Shown piece by piece: positions 51,240 to 60,008 of a stretch of 64,000 nucleotides of DNA. A model generated the notes under the pieces. That model was given only the letters and a program-made list of their open reading frames with translations, was not told the DNA's origin and searched no databases. The DNA lies in contig NZ_AWEZ01000062.1 in NCBI RefSeq assembly GCF_000468755.1, forward strand, positions 1-64,000, read 5' to 3'. How positions within the stretch are numbered: the first letter of the stretch is position 1; each line of letters opens with the position of its first letter. Source of the stretch: Olsenella profusa F0195. GTDB taxonomy: Bacteria; Actinomycetota; Coriobacteriia; Coriobacteriales; Atopobiaceae. The position numbers were made by a program, and so were the translations under genes.

Positions 51240-51430
51240 TCGAATATGGAGCTGCGCAGGAAGGCCGGCTACAAGCCCAGGAGGCGCTCGGCGCCGCGGT
51301 GGGCGACCCGGGCATGCGGCTCATGTTCGACGCCATGCCCGCCGACAACGGCGGCGAGTTCGTCGGCGGGCCGGCGGAGCATGCGCACCGGATCCAACAC
51401 GACGCCCCGACACGGAGTCTACAACGGCGT
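51240..51430 (+). pseudogene. Transposase-like remnant
   Basis: One frame reads GDPGMRLMFDAMPADNGGEF, which resembles the DDE-transposase segment with Asp-Asn-Gly-x-Glu-Phe seen in IS30- and IS3-like enzymes. The similarity is short, and no intact frame or terminal repeats are visible. It lies just outside the integrated element. The rest of 51179-51561 holds no recognisable gene. Confidence 0.3.
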
Positions 51431-51561
51431 TCCCACCCACGGGGGCGGACTCAAGGCCACGCGGTGGCGTGTCGATAGCTGCAGAATCATGGAATCAGAT
51501 CAGGGCGTTGCGCTGAGCTCGCGCATCAACCCTTTTCAAACTCTCCAGATGCAATCCGACG

Positions 51562-53481
51562 CTAGAATGCCCCGCCGCCGCCACCGCCGCCGAAGCCGCC
51601 GCCACCACCGCCGGAGAAGCCACCTCCGAAGCCACCGCCGGAACTCCTGGAAGAGGATGCGAGGGCTGCCGTGCTCACCTGATGGGCCGATGAGACGGCA
51701 GAGTCGAACACCCGGGCAGGTGACCCATAGACGCCACCGTAGTAGTACCAGCCGTACACCGGGGCAAACGTGGGGTCGCTCAGCAGCTCCGGGGCGGCCA
51801 CCTGCAGCTGTTTGATGACCTCGTCCGCAACACCAAGGACCACGGCCATGACCAGCAGGCGGTTCCACAGCACCACATCATGCGGAACGGCCTCCCCCAG
51901 ACGCGTGAAGTCCTTGAGCCAGCGCTTGAGCGCCTTGGACTTCGCCTGGATCTCCACCGCCTCGCGCGAGAGGCTGCGAAGCGTACGGGCGCACAGGAAG
52001 CAGACGAGTCCCCCTGCCAGGAGGAGAACGAGGGAGAGGACACCCAGCTGGGCCATCAGGGTCCCACTCGCGATGAGGATGACCGAGACAAGGCAGAGGA
52101 GGACATCAAGTATGCCGATGCCCACGAGGGCGCCCCTGCCCGTCGGACGGTCATCCACCATAAAGCCGCGGCGGTCGCACTGCCCCCGCACGGTTGCCAC
52201 CCACCTGTCCCAGGCATTGGAATACGCCTTCGCATCGTGCTTGGCGACGACCTCCACCTCGTCGAAATCCAGGAGCCGATCGCTACCGGCAGAGGAGTGC
52301 GGGGCGATGTCCCTGAAGAGGAAGTCCAGCGTGCCGTCATCCACGACGCCCCACTGGCTCGGTCCCGACACGCCAAAGTCGGTAAGGCGCGTGAGACGAT
52401 AGCCGTGCTTGGCTGCCGTGTCGTCAAGACGCACCTTGCGTTCGTTGGTGAGCCACATGAGGGATGCCGTGAGCTCGTTGGACGTTACCGCACCACCGTT
52501 GAGGAAGGCGCCGATGACGGCCGGATGGTCCTGGGAGGGGACGTCGCGGAAGTAGGTATCGGTGAAGAGGGGCGCGTGCGTCCTCTGGTAACGCCGTCTC
52601 AGCACGATGGCGATAACGATGCTTGCCAGGGCAAATGCGGCTGCCACGCCCACACACGACCAGTTGATGATCCGTGCGCGCGCACGCTGTTGGTTTGCTT
52701 GGTCGGCATAGCTCTGCTCCTCTGACAGGATGGAGCCAAGCCGGCTGCCGGGGGTGATCTGCGTGTCGGAGAGCCACTCCGCCGGAAAGGTGACGCGCAT
52801 CTCGGCGAACTCGCTGGTGCCCACGCCAGGGGCTCGGTAGACGACGTCGTTGCCATCGAAGCTCACGGTGCCGTCCAGCGGGCCGTGACCCCAGGCACGC
52901 ACGTTGTCGCCCGACGCCACCGTCTCCCCTGTGGGAACGGGCAAGTGGAGGCGGCAGGTGACGTTCTGGGACTCCTTGTCCCATCCGTCGGACACGAACT
53001 TCCAGTAGAGCTCCGCCGTGTCATCGTAACGCGCGGCCAGATTGCTCAGGGAGTAGCTGATCTGAAACTGGGCCTTCTCGTCCTCATGCGCGGAGTAGAT
53101 CTTGATGCGCACGTTGGAGCCCTCCTGCGTGACGCTATAGGTGCCATCACCTCCGGCGCTGGACTCCCTGAAGGGGACAAGGGTCCCATCCCTCACCTCG
53201 CCGATGCCCAGGACGGAGACCCGTATCGTCCTGCCCTCGTACGTCCCCTCTGGGATCTCCCAGTACACGCCATGAAAGGATCCGTCAAAGTCGAACTCGC
53301 GCGTCTCGCTGACATCGAGCGAGCCGTCCGTGTTGACGGTCGCATCCATATCGACACGATCGATGCTGTAGTCGCCGTCTGCCAACGCCCGCGCGGGGGC
53401 AAGGATGGCAGCCAGCGCAATGGCCATCATGACGAGGGCAACCCGCACCCACCGAAGACGAAACGACATGCGTCGCACCAT
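51562..53481 (-). CDS. DUF2207-family membrane protein with glycine-rich tail
   Basis: 639 residues. Signal peptide VALVMMAIALAAILAPARAL, then an extracytoplasmic beta domain (YSIDRVDMDATVNTDGSLDV, FHGVYWEIPEGTY), a membrane helix near 245-265, a cytosolic part, two more helices (VLLCLVSVILIASGTLM, GVLSLVLLLAGGLVCFL) and a C-terminus of Gly/Phe repeats (GGGFGGGFSGGGGGGFGG). This is the standard DUF2207 architecture; function unknown, thought to be an envelope protein. GGGGAG is 5 nt before the ATG. A degraded paralogue lies at the right edge of the window. Confidence 0.92.
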   Translation of the reverse strand: MVRRMSFRLRWVRVALVMMAIALAAILAPARALADGDYSIDRVDMDATVNTDGSLDVSETREFDFDGSFHGVYWEIPEGTYEGRTIRVSVLGIGEVRDGTLVPFRESSAGGDGTYSVTQEGSNVRIKIYSAHEDEKAQFQISYSLSNLAARYDDTAELYWKFVSDGWDKESQNVTCRLHLPVPTGETVASGDNVRAWGHGPLDGTVSFDGNDVVYRAPGVGTSEFAEMRVTFPAEWLSDTQITPGSRLGSILSEEQSYADQANQQRARARIINWSCVGVAAAFALASIVIAIVLRRRYQRTHAPLFTDTYFRDVPSQDHPAVIGAFLNGGAVTSNELTASLMWLTNERKVRLDDTAAKHGYRLTRLTDFGVSGPSQWGVVDDGTLDFLFRDIAPHSSAGSDRLLDFDEVEVVAKHDAKAYSNAWDRWVATVRGQCDRRGFMVDDRPTGRGALVGIGILDVLLCLVSVILIASGTLMAQLGVLSLVLLLAGGLVCFLCARTLRSLSREAVEIQAKSKALKRWLKDFTRLGEAVPHDVVLWNRLLVMAVVLGVADEVIKQLQVAAPELLSDPTFAPVYGWYYYGGVYGSPARVFDSAVSSAHQVSTAALASSSRSSGGGFGGGFSGGGGGGFGGGGGGGAF

Positions 53482-53560
53482 ACCATCTCCCCGTGACTCG
53501 CAACAGAACAGGTACGCGTGAATATAGCAGAGTTGCGACGCAGCCGTTTGGGCGCCCCAG

Positions 53561-54172
53561 TTACCGCGTGGGCCCCAGCAGGGTGAGGAATGTGCCACAG
53601 ACATCCAGGGTATCGCCCACACGCAGGCGCTCCCTCGTCTGCAGGCTCCTCCCACGCAGGCGCGCGGGATTGGTCGCCCCCAGGTCCTCCACCATTACCT
53701 CACCCCCCTCCCGACTCACGCGGACGTGCTCTCGCGAGACCGCCGTGCGGCGCAGCACGATGTCGCATGCCGAGTCGCGCCCCACGATCAGGGAGCCCTG
53801 GGGAAGGGGAACGGACAGCTCCACATCTGCCGCGCGCACGAGCAGGGAGAGGCCATGCGGATCCGCAGAGGGCGATAGGGCGGCTGTGTCCTGCTTCCGC
53901 ACGGTCCGACTCCCACCAGATCGTGCCGGGAGGAAAACGCCATCGGGCTCCTCCAGGTCGTCTACACCGACGCCGAACGAGGGCTCCACGGGAGGTCGGT
54001 CGAAGTCGTAGAGGCACTCGTAGCATACGCCCATGTCGCTGAAGAGCTCCGCTCCGCAGCGTGGGCACACCTTGGTTGCCGGCAACTCACGCAGGTCGGA
54101 TTGCTCGGACGTCGGAGAGGAGGTCGTATCCCCCTCGTCCGCCTGCGTCCCAAAGGACCATGTCACACCCAT
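53561..54172 (-). CDS. FHA-domain protein with N-terminal zinc ribbon
   Basis: 203 residues. A zinc ribbon with CPRCG and CYECL is at about 34-55. The FHA domain is at about 120-200: SLIVGRDSACDIVL, TAVSREHVRVS, VEDLGATNPARLRGRSL. FHA domains read phosphothreonine peptides, so this protein implies Ser/Thr-kinase signalling near the pilus system. Its ATG overlaps the DUF192 stop (TGATG). The longer upstream frame lies antisense-like across DUF192 and is rejected. Confidence 0.9.
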   Translation of the reverse strand: MGVTWSFGTQADEGDTTSSPTSEQSDLRELPATKVCPRCGAELFSDMGVCYECLYDFDRPPVEPSFGVGVDDLEEPDGVFLPARSGGSRTVRKQDTAALSPSADPHGLSLLVRAADVELSVPLPQGSLIVGRDSACDIVLRRTAVSREHVRVSREGGEVMVEDLGATNPARLRGRSLQTRERLRVGDTLDVCGTFLTLLGPTR

Positions 54173-54501
54173 CAGAACTCCAATCTCTCCGATTCCCTCA
54201 CCCAAATACCGCTGTGGCTTGGTCGCTCGAGCACGCACCGTGCGCCATGGCAGGACACCACCTTGCCCGGCATGAGGCCCCTGTGCACCCCGCACACGAC
54301 TCCCCGCCCATCCACGAACGCGACGTCGATGGGATAGCCCATGCCCACGGTATGGATCGAGGAGCAGCGGCATATGAGCACGGGCAGGGTGCTCGCGTTG
54401 GTGCCCAAAAGCCCCCGCAGCCGCTGGCTGAAGGTGTCGAGCACACGAACGTCCCCCGACCACGTGGGCGTCCGCACGTGCCGCACGACCGTCGCACTCA
54501 T
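54172..54501 (-). CDS. DUF192-family protein in the Tad operon
   Basis: 109 residues. DUF192 pattern: RVLDTFSQRLRGLLG, SIHTVGMGYPIDVAFVDGRG, GLMPGKVVSCHGARCVLERP. Family function is unknown; small secreted or soluble DUF192 proteins are often found beside Tad genes. Here there is no signal peptide. It is coupled on both sides, by ATGA with the TadE-like gene and TGATG with the FHA gene, so it is an integral part of this operon. Confidence 0.88.
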   Translation of the reverse strand: MSATVVRHVRTPTWSGDVRVLDTFSQRLRGLLGTNASTLPVLICRCSSIHTVGMGYPIDVAFVDGRGVVCGVHRGLMPGKVVSCHGARCVLERPSHSGIWVRESERLEF

Positions 54502-54989
54502 ACGACCACCCCCGCCCTGAATCGGTCGACCACCAGAGAGCGCGTATGGTCGATGGTGAGGGGCGTCCCCACGCGCACCCCCGCAAACGAGTCGACCTGT
54601 GGCCATGGCCGGTAGTGCATGGTGCAGGTGAAGCGCGTGAGCAGGGGCGAGACGGGAAACCCCACGCCCCTGCCGCCGCTGACGTCACCCGCGCCACCGG
54701 AGAGCTGCTCGGCAGACACCTCGACGGCAAGATCATCGTCCTGGAGCGCGCCCTGGATGCAGGACCTCACCTCGTCCACCGCTGCCGCACGGTTCTGGTC
54801 GCCTGCCGGTGCCACTCCCTGAGAGACCACCGCATCGAGCGCCACGCGGTCAAAGCTCGCGCAGGCGGCGGAAAAGCGCAGCAGGTTGATGGCCACGAGC
54901 ACCACCGCGATGGTCACAGGCAACACCACGGCAAGCTCGACGGTCATCTGCCCGCCCTCGCGCCAGCCCTCGCCCAGGGTCCCATCCAT
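54498..54989 (-). CDS. TadE-like pseudopilin
   Basis: 163 residues. Class III prepilin-like N-terminus: REGGQMTVELAVVLPVTIAV, with Glu five residues after the presumed cleavage Gly, followed by one hydrophobic helix. The rest is a soluble domain with several Cys. GGGGTG precedes the ATG, which lies 4 bp after the previous stop. Confidence 0.85.
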   Translation of the reverse strand: MDGTLGEGWREGGQMTVELAVVLPVTIAVVLVAINLLRFSAACASFDRVALDAVVSQGVAPAGDQNRAAAVDEVRSCIQGALQDDDLAVEVSAEQLSGGAGDVSGGRGVGFPVSPLLTRFTCTMHYRPWPQVDSFAGVRVGTPLTIDHTRSLVVDRFRAGVVV

Positions 54990-54993
54990 GCGA

Positions 54994-57051
54994 TCACCCC
55001 GATTCCAAGAGGTCGTCAAGACGTATCGTCAGGGGTATGCTCATGCCGGGAACACCGGGAATGGGCACCTCTGCGATGGTGAACTCCGCGCCGCCAAGCT
55101 CCTCGAGCGCGCGGCCGAGGCAGGCCTTTGCCTGTCCCTCCGGATCCTGTGGGAGCGATTCCAGAAATGACCTCAGCTCCGTCGCACTGCTGTTGCCCGC
55201 CTTGTCCATGATGGTCTGGCTGTTGACGAGCACCGGCTTTCTGAGGCGCATGTCCGCAGGGGCGAACCCACCTGCCTCCACGATGGAGGAGATCCTGTCC
55301 CTCAGCCAGCCTGCGACCTTCTCGCCACCCATGCCCCCTATGCCGTCGAGGAAGCCATCCACCGAGCCTGATACGCTCTCATAGGAGCTCCCATAGCCCA
55401 CCAGCAGCCTGCCCCACAGGTCCGTGATGCCTCCCACCAGCGAGAGTGCGATTGGCTGGCCGTCTCCCTTCAGGCCGTCGAAGACGCTCGAGAGCACATT
55501 GTGCCCGTCGGTCGCCTCATCGGGCGCCAAGGTGGCGCCCGCGACGGCAACGCCCGCGGGAAGCGTTCCCTCCTCGAGAAAGGCAGAGGTGAGCTGGGAG
55601 GGGACCTCCGTGTCGCCACGCCACACGAAGGCGATGCACCCATAGGAGCCTGGCGGGGTGAGCTTGGGTCGATCAACGGACAAGAGGTCGATCGCCTTCT
55701 GAAAGGCGGATGCCGAACCCTCGGCCTTCTCCTGCATCTCTCGCTCGTAGCGCTGGGCATCCTTGCACGCCACAGCGTACTCCTTGGATGCCTCGACGAC
55801 CACGCGCCAGTAGTGCTCGAAGCCATTGTCGATGTTCGTGGAGGCGTTGGCCACGTTGCCCATGGCCACCACATCCATCTGACAGGTCTCACAGCGCCTC
55901 ACCGCACCGGCATCGACGTCCGCAAGGGATGCCATGCCCGAAGGGGCCCCCGTCGCTCCCGGACAGACGGACGAGGCGTGCAGCGTCCTGCCTTCGGGCT
56001 CGTCGGTGCAGGGCCAGATGGGATCGGTGCAGAGCGTCGTCTCACGCACCATGTCGGCCTTATGGGGAAGATCAGGCAGGTCAATGACCACATCATCGCC
56101 CTCACGACAGGTGGCGTCCCTCACCTTTTCCCACGCATAGTGGTAGAACACCTTGCGGGCACAGGACCTCTGCAGCTCGTCTGGCGTGTTCCCAGACGCC
56201 GCCTCACGCTGCCAGCGTACGTAGTAGTAGTTCTCCGCCCGCGCGCGGGCATACTCGAAGCGCCACTCGGCAACGCTCGGATAGGCGGGGTTCTGTGCTC
56301 CCGAGAGGCCTGCCAGGCTCTCGGCACGGCTCCGCATGCACAGTGGGTCATCCACCGTGTCCGCACGCCAGGCGCGTTCCTTGGCGGCGCTGACGCGCCT
56401 GTCCGCCTCCGCCTTCCTGGCGCTGGCCTCCTGCAGCTCCTTGGCCTGCCGCTCCATCTCCTCTCCATCCAGCCCATCATCCAGACAGGAGAAGTCGCTC
56501 TGGGAGTCCAGGGGCATGGGCAGGGCCGTCCCCGCATACCTCATCGATGCGCCCGAGTTCGCCGAGGCCGTCGAGGCGGCATTGGCCGCCACGAGTGCGG
56601 GAATCGCCCGCTCGAGCCTCTGGAGCCCCTCTGCGGCGGACGTGGCAAAGCTGCGCCGCGCATCCAGGATCTTCCGGCCCATGTCCAAGATCCTCGGTGC
56701 GGCCTCCTGCAGAAGCGGTATGGCCGAGACCACCATGCCCGCAGCCATCACCGAGGCACCCGTAAGCCCCATGCTGAGCACGCAGGCATCCAGCACCTGC
56801 GCGACCGTGGAATAGCCGGCGACCACATTCGCGCCCGACATGGCAGCCGCATCCGCCACCGTCTGGACGTCACTCGATCGGCTGCTCGTCCAGACGGCAG
56901 CCGCCGTCGAGCACACGAGCGCCAGACTGACGAGGAGCGCGCAGGCGACGGCGACGGTCGTGTAGCCCCCATCATCGTCAATGAACGTGTCAAGACGGGG
57001 CAGCAGGGAAGCATGCCTCTCCCTACCCCCACATCTGCTGCCATTCGCCAT
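54994..57051 (-). CDS. Large TadG-like pilus protein with N-terminal membrane helix
   Basis: 685 residues. A Tad-type N-terminal helix (GYTTVAVACALLVSLALVCS, about 29-48) follows a charged start. The long body has a helical/coiled-coil portion (about 190-250), a Cys-rich part (SVCPGATGAPSG, RRCETCQMD) and a C-terminal domain ending IPLTIRLDDLLES. It probably is the tip or large minor pseudopilin of the apparatus. GGGAGG is 5 nt before the ATG. No known enzymatic motif. Confidence 0.7.
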   Translation of the reverse strand: MANGSRCGGRERHASLLPRLDTFIDDDGGYTTVAVACALLVSLALVCSTAAAVWTSSRSSDVQTVADAAAMSGANVVAGYSTVAQVLDACVLSMGLTGASVMAAGMVVSAIPLLQEAAPRILDMGRKILDARRSFATSAAEGLQRLERAIPALVAANAASTASANSGASMRYAGTALPMPLDSQSDFSCLDDGLDGEEMERQAKELQEASARKAEADRRVSAAKERAWRADTVDDPLCMRSRAESLAGLSGAQNPAYPSVAEWRFEYARARAENYYYVRWQREAASGNTPDELQRSCARKVFYHYAWEKVRDATCREGDDVVIDLPDLPHKADMVRETTLCTDPIWPCTDEPEGRTLHASSVCPGATGAPSGMASLADVDAGAVRRCETCQMDVVAMGNVANASTNIDNGFEHYWRVVVEASKEYAVACKDAQRYEREMQEKAEGSASAFQKAIDLLSVDRPKLTPPGSYGCIAFVWRGDTEVPSQLTSAFLEEGTLPAGVAVAGATLAPDEATDGHNVLSSVFDGLKGDGQPIALSLVGGITDLWGRLLVGYGSSYESVSGSVDGFLDGIGGMGGEKVAGWLRDRISSIVEAGGFAPADMRLRKPVLVNSQTIMDKAGNSSATELRSFLESLPQDPEGQAKACLGRALEELGGAEFTIAEVPIPGVPGMSIPLTIRLDDLLESG

Positions 57052-57481
57052 AGCCGCCTCCCACCCACTCCGCTCGAACCTGCTCGGCACAGGTGGCCTC
57101 AAGCACCACGCCCGTGCCATCCGACTGACCAAACGCCGACGCGGCGACCCCAAGCAGGGGAAGCGGTCGCACATGCCCCCGGATGCTCACGGTCACGCGG
57201 GAACCGTCGCGTGCCATCTGGCAGTTCCAGTCCTCGGCCCCTCCCACATGGAAAGGCGCCAATTCGGGCACGGCCGCGAGACGACGTCTCGCATACTGTG
57301 CGCAGTCGCCCAGGCTCCCGTCGTAGTCCGTTGCGACGGCACGCGCCGTCTGGGCGGCCACGGCCCGCATGGTCGCATAGGTGTAGCCCATGCACGCAGG
57401 CTCCAGGACCAGGGCGAGCACGAGCATGACCGCAGGCAGCAAAAGTGCCGCCTCGACCGTCGCCTGACCCCCCTCCCCCAT
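57023..57481 (-). CDS. TadE-like pseudopilin, second copy
   Basis: 152 residues starting MGEGGQATVEAALLLPAVML; cleavage-like GGQATVEAAL with the Glu at +5 and a hydrophobic helix up to about 30. The soluble part contains AAQTARAVATDYDG and VSIRGHVRPLPLLGV. It overlaps the large TadG-like gene by 29 bp, so both are made together. Confidence 0.85.
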   Translation of the reverse strand: MGEGGQATVEAALLLPAVMLVLALVLEPACMGYTYATMRAVAAQTARAVATDYDGSLGDCAQYARRRLAAVPELAPFHVGGAEDWNCQMARDGSRVTVSIRGHVRPLPLLGVAASAFGQSDGTGVVLEATCAEQVRAEWVGGGYGEWQQMWG

Positions 57482-57488
57482 ACGCTCC

Positions 57489-57725
57489 CTAGAAGAGCAG
57501 CACGTCCTGCAATGCGTCGACCAGTCCCGCATCAATCGAGTGCGAGGCGCTGCCCAGGGCCGTGCCCAAGAGCCCTCCCGCCGAGAGCCACCTCCACAGG
57601 GCAATGAGCGCCACCACCATTGCAAGAAACGCGCAGAGCACGACGACGTATTCCAAGCTCGCCTGCCCCGTCTGGTCGCGCGGAAACGGCCTATGCCACG
57701 TCCCCGTCCGCTCCATTCGATGCAT
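57489..57725 (-). CDS. Flp/TadE-like small pilin
   Basis: 78 residues. DQTGQASLEYVVVLCAFLAM resembles the Flp prepilin motif G/QxxxEY, followed by a helix and a short amphipathic tail (LVDALQDVLLF). GGAGGAGG precedes the ATG. It could be a second major or minor pilin. Confidence 0.8.
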   Translation of the reverse strand: MHRMERTGTWHRPFPRDQTGQASLEYVVVLCAFLAMVVALIALWRWLSAGGLLGTALGSASHSIDAGLVDALQDVLLF

Positions 57726-58176
57726 CGACCTCCTCCTCCCACGATGATGCCTCCATCCTCTGCACGCTCACGTCACTCCCACCATCTTCGTTGGCGCGCA
57801 CCACGCACAGGTCAACCCATCCGTCCCCCGTCACCACGCAGCTCCAGACCCTTCCTGCAAGGTCGATGTAGCCGGCCTGTGTAAGGACGCAGCGTCCCTC
57901 GTCGCGATAGTCTGCGAGGAGCTTCTGGGCCTGCTGCCCAAGGGTCCGCTCGCTCTTCCAAGACCCCGTGCGCTGGGGGTCGTCCACATCCCCAGGGGCG
58001 GGGGTGGCAGGCTTTCCGTCGGAGTCGCTCGACGGCGAGGCAATGCCCGCTTCCCCCTCCGCACCAGGGCGCATGAGTGTGACCCTCGCCACGAGGGCGA
58101 GCACCACCACGACGAGCATGCCAACCAACACCCATGCCCTGTGACGTGTGAGGCGCCCGTGTCCTCCCTGACCCAT
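57691..58176 (-). CDS. Pilus-operon protein with one membrane helix, unknown
   Basis: 161 residues. A membrane helix at about 15-34 (AWVLVGMLVVVVLALVARVT) is followed by an Asp/Pro-rich linker and a small domain (GQQAQKLLADYRDEGRCVLT, WSCVVTGDGWVDLCVV) with three Cys. The end overlaps the next pilin gene by 35 bp. Membership of the Tad machinery is likely from position; the start codon choice is not strong. Confidence 0.65.
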   Translation of the reverse strand: MGQGGHGRLTRHRAWVLVGMLVVVVLALVARVTLMRPGAEGEAGIASPSSDSDGKPATPAPGDVDDPQRTGSWKSERTLGQQAQKLLADYRDEGRCVLTQAGYIDLAGRVWSCVVTGDGWVDLCVVRANEDGGSDVSVQRMEASSWEEEVDASNGADGDVA

Positions 58177-58183
58177 GCCCGAC

Positions 58184-58393
58184 CTAGAGCGACCCGATGC
58201 CACTGGCGATGGCATCCCAGAGCTCCTGGATCTTGCCTCTGAAGGTGATGATCGAGAGGATTGCGATGACCACGAGCACGCCTACGAGGATGGCGTACTC
58301 CGTCGTCCCCTGGCCGCTCTGGTCGTGTGCCTCCGTAAGCACCTGTCGCACCCCATCCATCGCACCCCACACAACGAGATTGAGACGTTCCAT
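58184..58393 (-). CDS. flp: Flp major pilin
   Basis: 69 residues. The signature SGQGTTEYAILVGVLVVIAI contains the prepilin cleavage Gly and Glu+5/Tyr+6, then a short C-terminal part (TFRGKIQELWDAIASGI). It is the size of type IVb Flp pilins, the main subunit of tight-adherence fibres. Prepilin peptidase (TadV) is not found in the window. Confidence 0.93.
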   Translation of the reverse strand: MERLNLVVWGAMDGVRQVLTEAHDQSGQGTTEYAILVGVLVVIAILSIITFRGKIQELWDAIASGIGSL

Positions 58394-58428
58394 ATCCCTT
58401 CCCTTCATCCATGGGCGCTCACGCCCAC

Positions 58429-59082
58429 CTAACCGGCCAAGAGGGTCCCGCCAAGGAGCGGACCCAGTATCGCCAGCAGCATCGCCGGCACCACCAGTGT
58501 CCCCAGGGGGATGAGCATGCGCACGGGGACGCGCTCGATCTCCTCCTCGAGCTCGCTGCGCTGCTCTTCCCTGATGGCATGGGCCTGTCGCTCCAGCGCC
58601 GCTGCCAGAGGGGAGCCAAAGGTCAGCGCCTGTGACACCGTCGCGGCAAAGCTCCTGAGCGCCGCCACGTCCATCTCCTCGGCCAGCGACGCAAGCGCCC
58701 CGTCACGCGTGCAGGTGCCCATGCGCCAGCTCAGCAGGCACTCCCTGAACGAGGCCGCAGTGGGCGTATGGAAGTGCTCGCAGTAGAGCTCGAGCGAGGC
58801 GTCGAACGAGAGGCCCGAGAGCAGCCCGAGATTGACCACGTCGAGCATCTGGGGAAGCTCGCGCAGGCACGTCGTGCGCCGACGCGCACGGGCGGCGCGC
58901 TCGCGCAGGCGGCGCACGGCAGGCACTCGTCGCCCCACGTCCCGGAGCGCCTCGTCCACACGATGCCCCCATCCCGAGTCGGCCTGTCTCCCCCGTACGG
59001 GACGCGTGCCCATGAGCACGAACACGCAGGCGAATGCAATGACGCCACAGGCCGCAGGGTATGCCATCTCCGCCGCGCTCAT
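58429..59082 (-). CDS. tadC: TadC-like inner-membrane platform protein
   Basis: 217 residues. GspF/TadC-type: helix at the N-terminus (YPAACGVIAFACVFVLMG), a cytosolic part with LRELPQMLDVVNLGLLSGLS and VSQALTFGSPLAAALERQA, and a C-terminal helix (MLIPLGTLVVPAMLLAILGP). Shorter than typical TadC. Starts in the tadB stop (ATGA overlap). Confidence 0.88.
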   Translation of the reverse strand: MSAAEMAYPAACGVIAFACVFVLMGTRPVRGRQADSGWGHRVDEALRDVGRRVPAVRRLRERAARARRRTTCLRELPQMLDVVNLGLLSGLSFDASLELYCEHFHTPTAASFRECLLSWRMGTCTRDGALASLAEEMDVAALRSFAATVSQALTFGSPLAAALERQAHAIREEQRSELEEEIERVPVRMLIPLGTLVVPAMLLAILGPLLGGTLLAG

Positions 59083-60008
59083 GAGAGCACCCCCGCGAGG
59101 AGCCTGCGCACGATGAGGATGGCGCACAGGTCCATGGCAGTCGCAAGGCCCAGGCTCACCATGCCCGGCATCGTCATCAGACCGGCGCGAAAGTCGGCGG
59201 ACAGCAGGGCGAGGGTGCCCACCAACACGGGCGGCATGAGCGTCACGATGCGTACCGAGAGCCTCACCTGGGCCGTCTTGACGGCGAGGAGTCGCTCCGA
59301 CTCTCCGCGGCTCTCCAGCAGCTCCGCCGCATAGTCAAAGAGTCCCTTGAGCGGGCTGCCCGTCCTCTGCGAGACGACCAGCGCCGTGGCGAGCAGCCCC
59401 ACCCCTGGGGTGTCCAGCTCCCCCCGCAGCGCCTCGATGGCCTCCGCCACCGTCGCCCCACAGCCCAACCGCAGGCTGCAGCGCGAGAACGCCTTGCCCG
59501 CCGGTCCCTGGGCATGGGTACCGACATATCCGATGGCCTGCGCAAGCGTCTGCCCGGATCCCAGTGCCAGCGCAAGCGTGCGGAAGACCTCGGGCATCTC
59601 GCGCGAAAGCTCCTTCGCACGAGCACGGCAGCGCCCCTCATGCCATGCGGGAATGCCTCCCGCGAGGACGGCGACCACCGCAACGAGGCCAAGCGGGCTA
59701 TGGAGCACCCCCACCAGAAGTAGCGCAGCGGCCAGCAGAAACGCGCACCCCTCCTCCCGCTCGAGGACGATGCCATGTCGTCCGAGCACCGTCGCCACCT
59801 CATCGGAGGCCTCCCGCCACGAGGGGAGCCTCAGAAGCCAGCGCACGGGCTGCGTTCGTGCCATCTGCCCCAGCAGGCGGTACAGCAGGCGCAGGACACG
59901 GGCCGCACGCAGGGCGGGCGAGTGCCCACCCATGCCCAGTGCGCCCACAAGGGAGAAGGCGCCAAGCCACGATGCGGCGGCGATCCCTAGGAGACGGACG
60001 ACTTCCAT
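59079..60008 (-). CDS. tadB: TadB-like inner-membrane platform protein
   Basis: 309 residues. Membrane helices near 5-25, 90-120 and at the C-terminus, with the GspF-like cytosolic segment ELSREMPEVFRTLALALGSG, QTLAQAIGYVG, VVSQRTGSPLKGLFDYAAEL. TadB and TadC together form the platform for the TadA motor. Overlaps tadA by 22 bp. Confidence 0.9.
   Translation of the reverse strand: MEVVRLLGIAAASWLGAFSLVGALGMGGHSPALRAARVLRLLYRLLGQMARTQPVRWLLRLPSWREASDEVATVLGRHGIVLEREEGCAFLLAAALLLVGVLHSPLGLVAVVAVLAGGIPAWHEGRCRARAKELSREMPEVFRTLALALGSGQTLAQAIGYVGTHAQGPAGKAFSRCSLRLGCGATVAEAIEALRGELDTPGVGLLATALVVSQRTGSPLKGLFDYAAELLESRGESERLLAVKTAQVRLSVRIVTLMPPVLVGTLALLSADFRAGLMTMPGMVSLGLATAMDLCAILIVRRLLAGVLS

Noticed and set aside
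55501-57429. 642-residue open frame on the plus strand
   Set aside because: Shadow of the large TadG-like gene and its neighbour; the minus strand has overlapping starts, ribosome sites and a prepilin-like helix.
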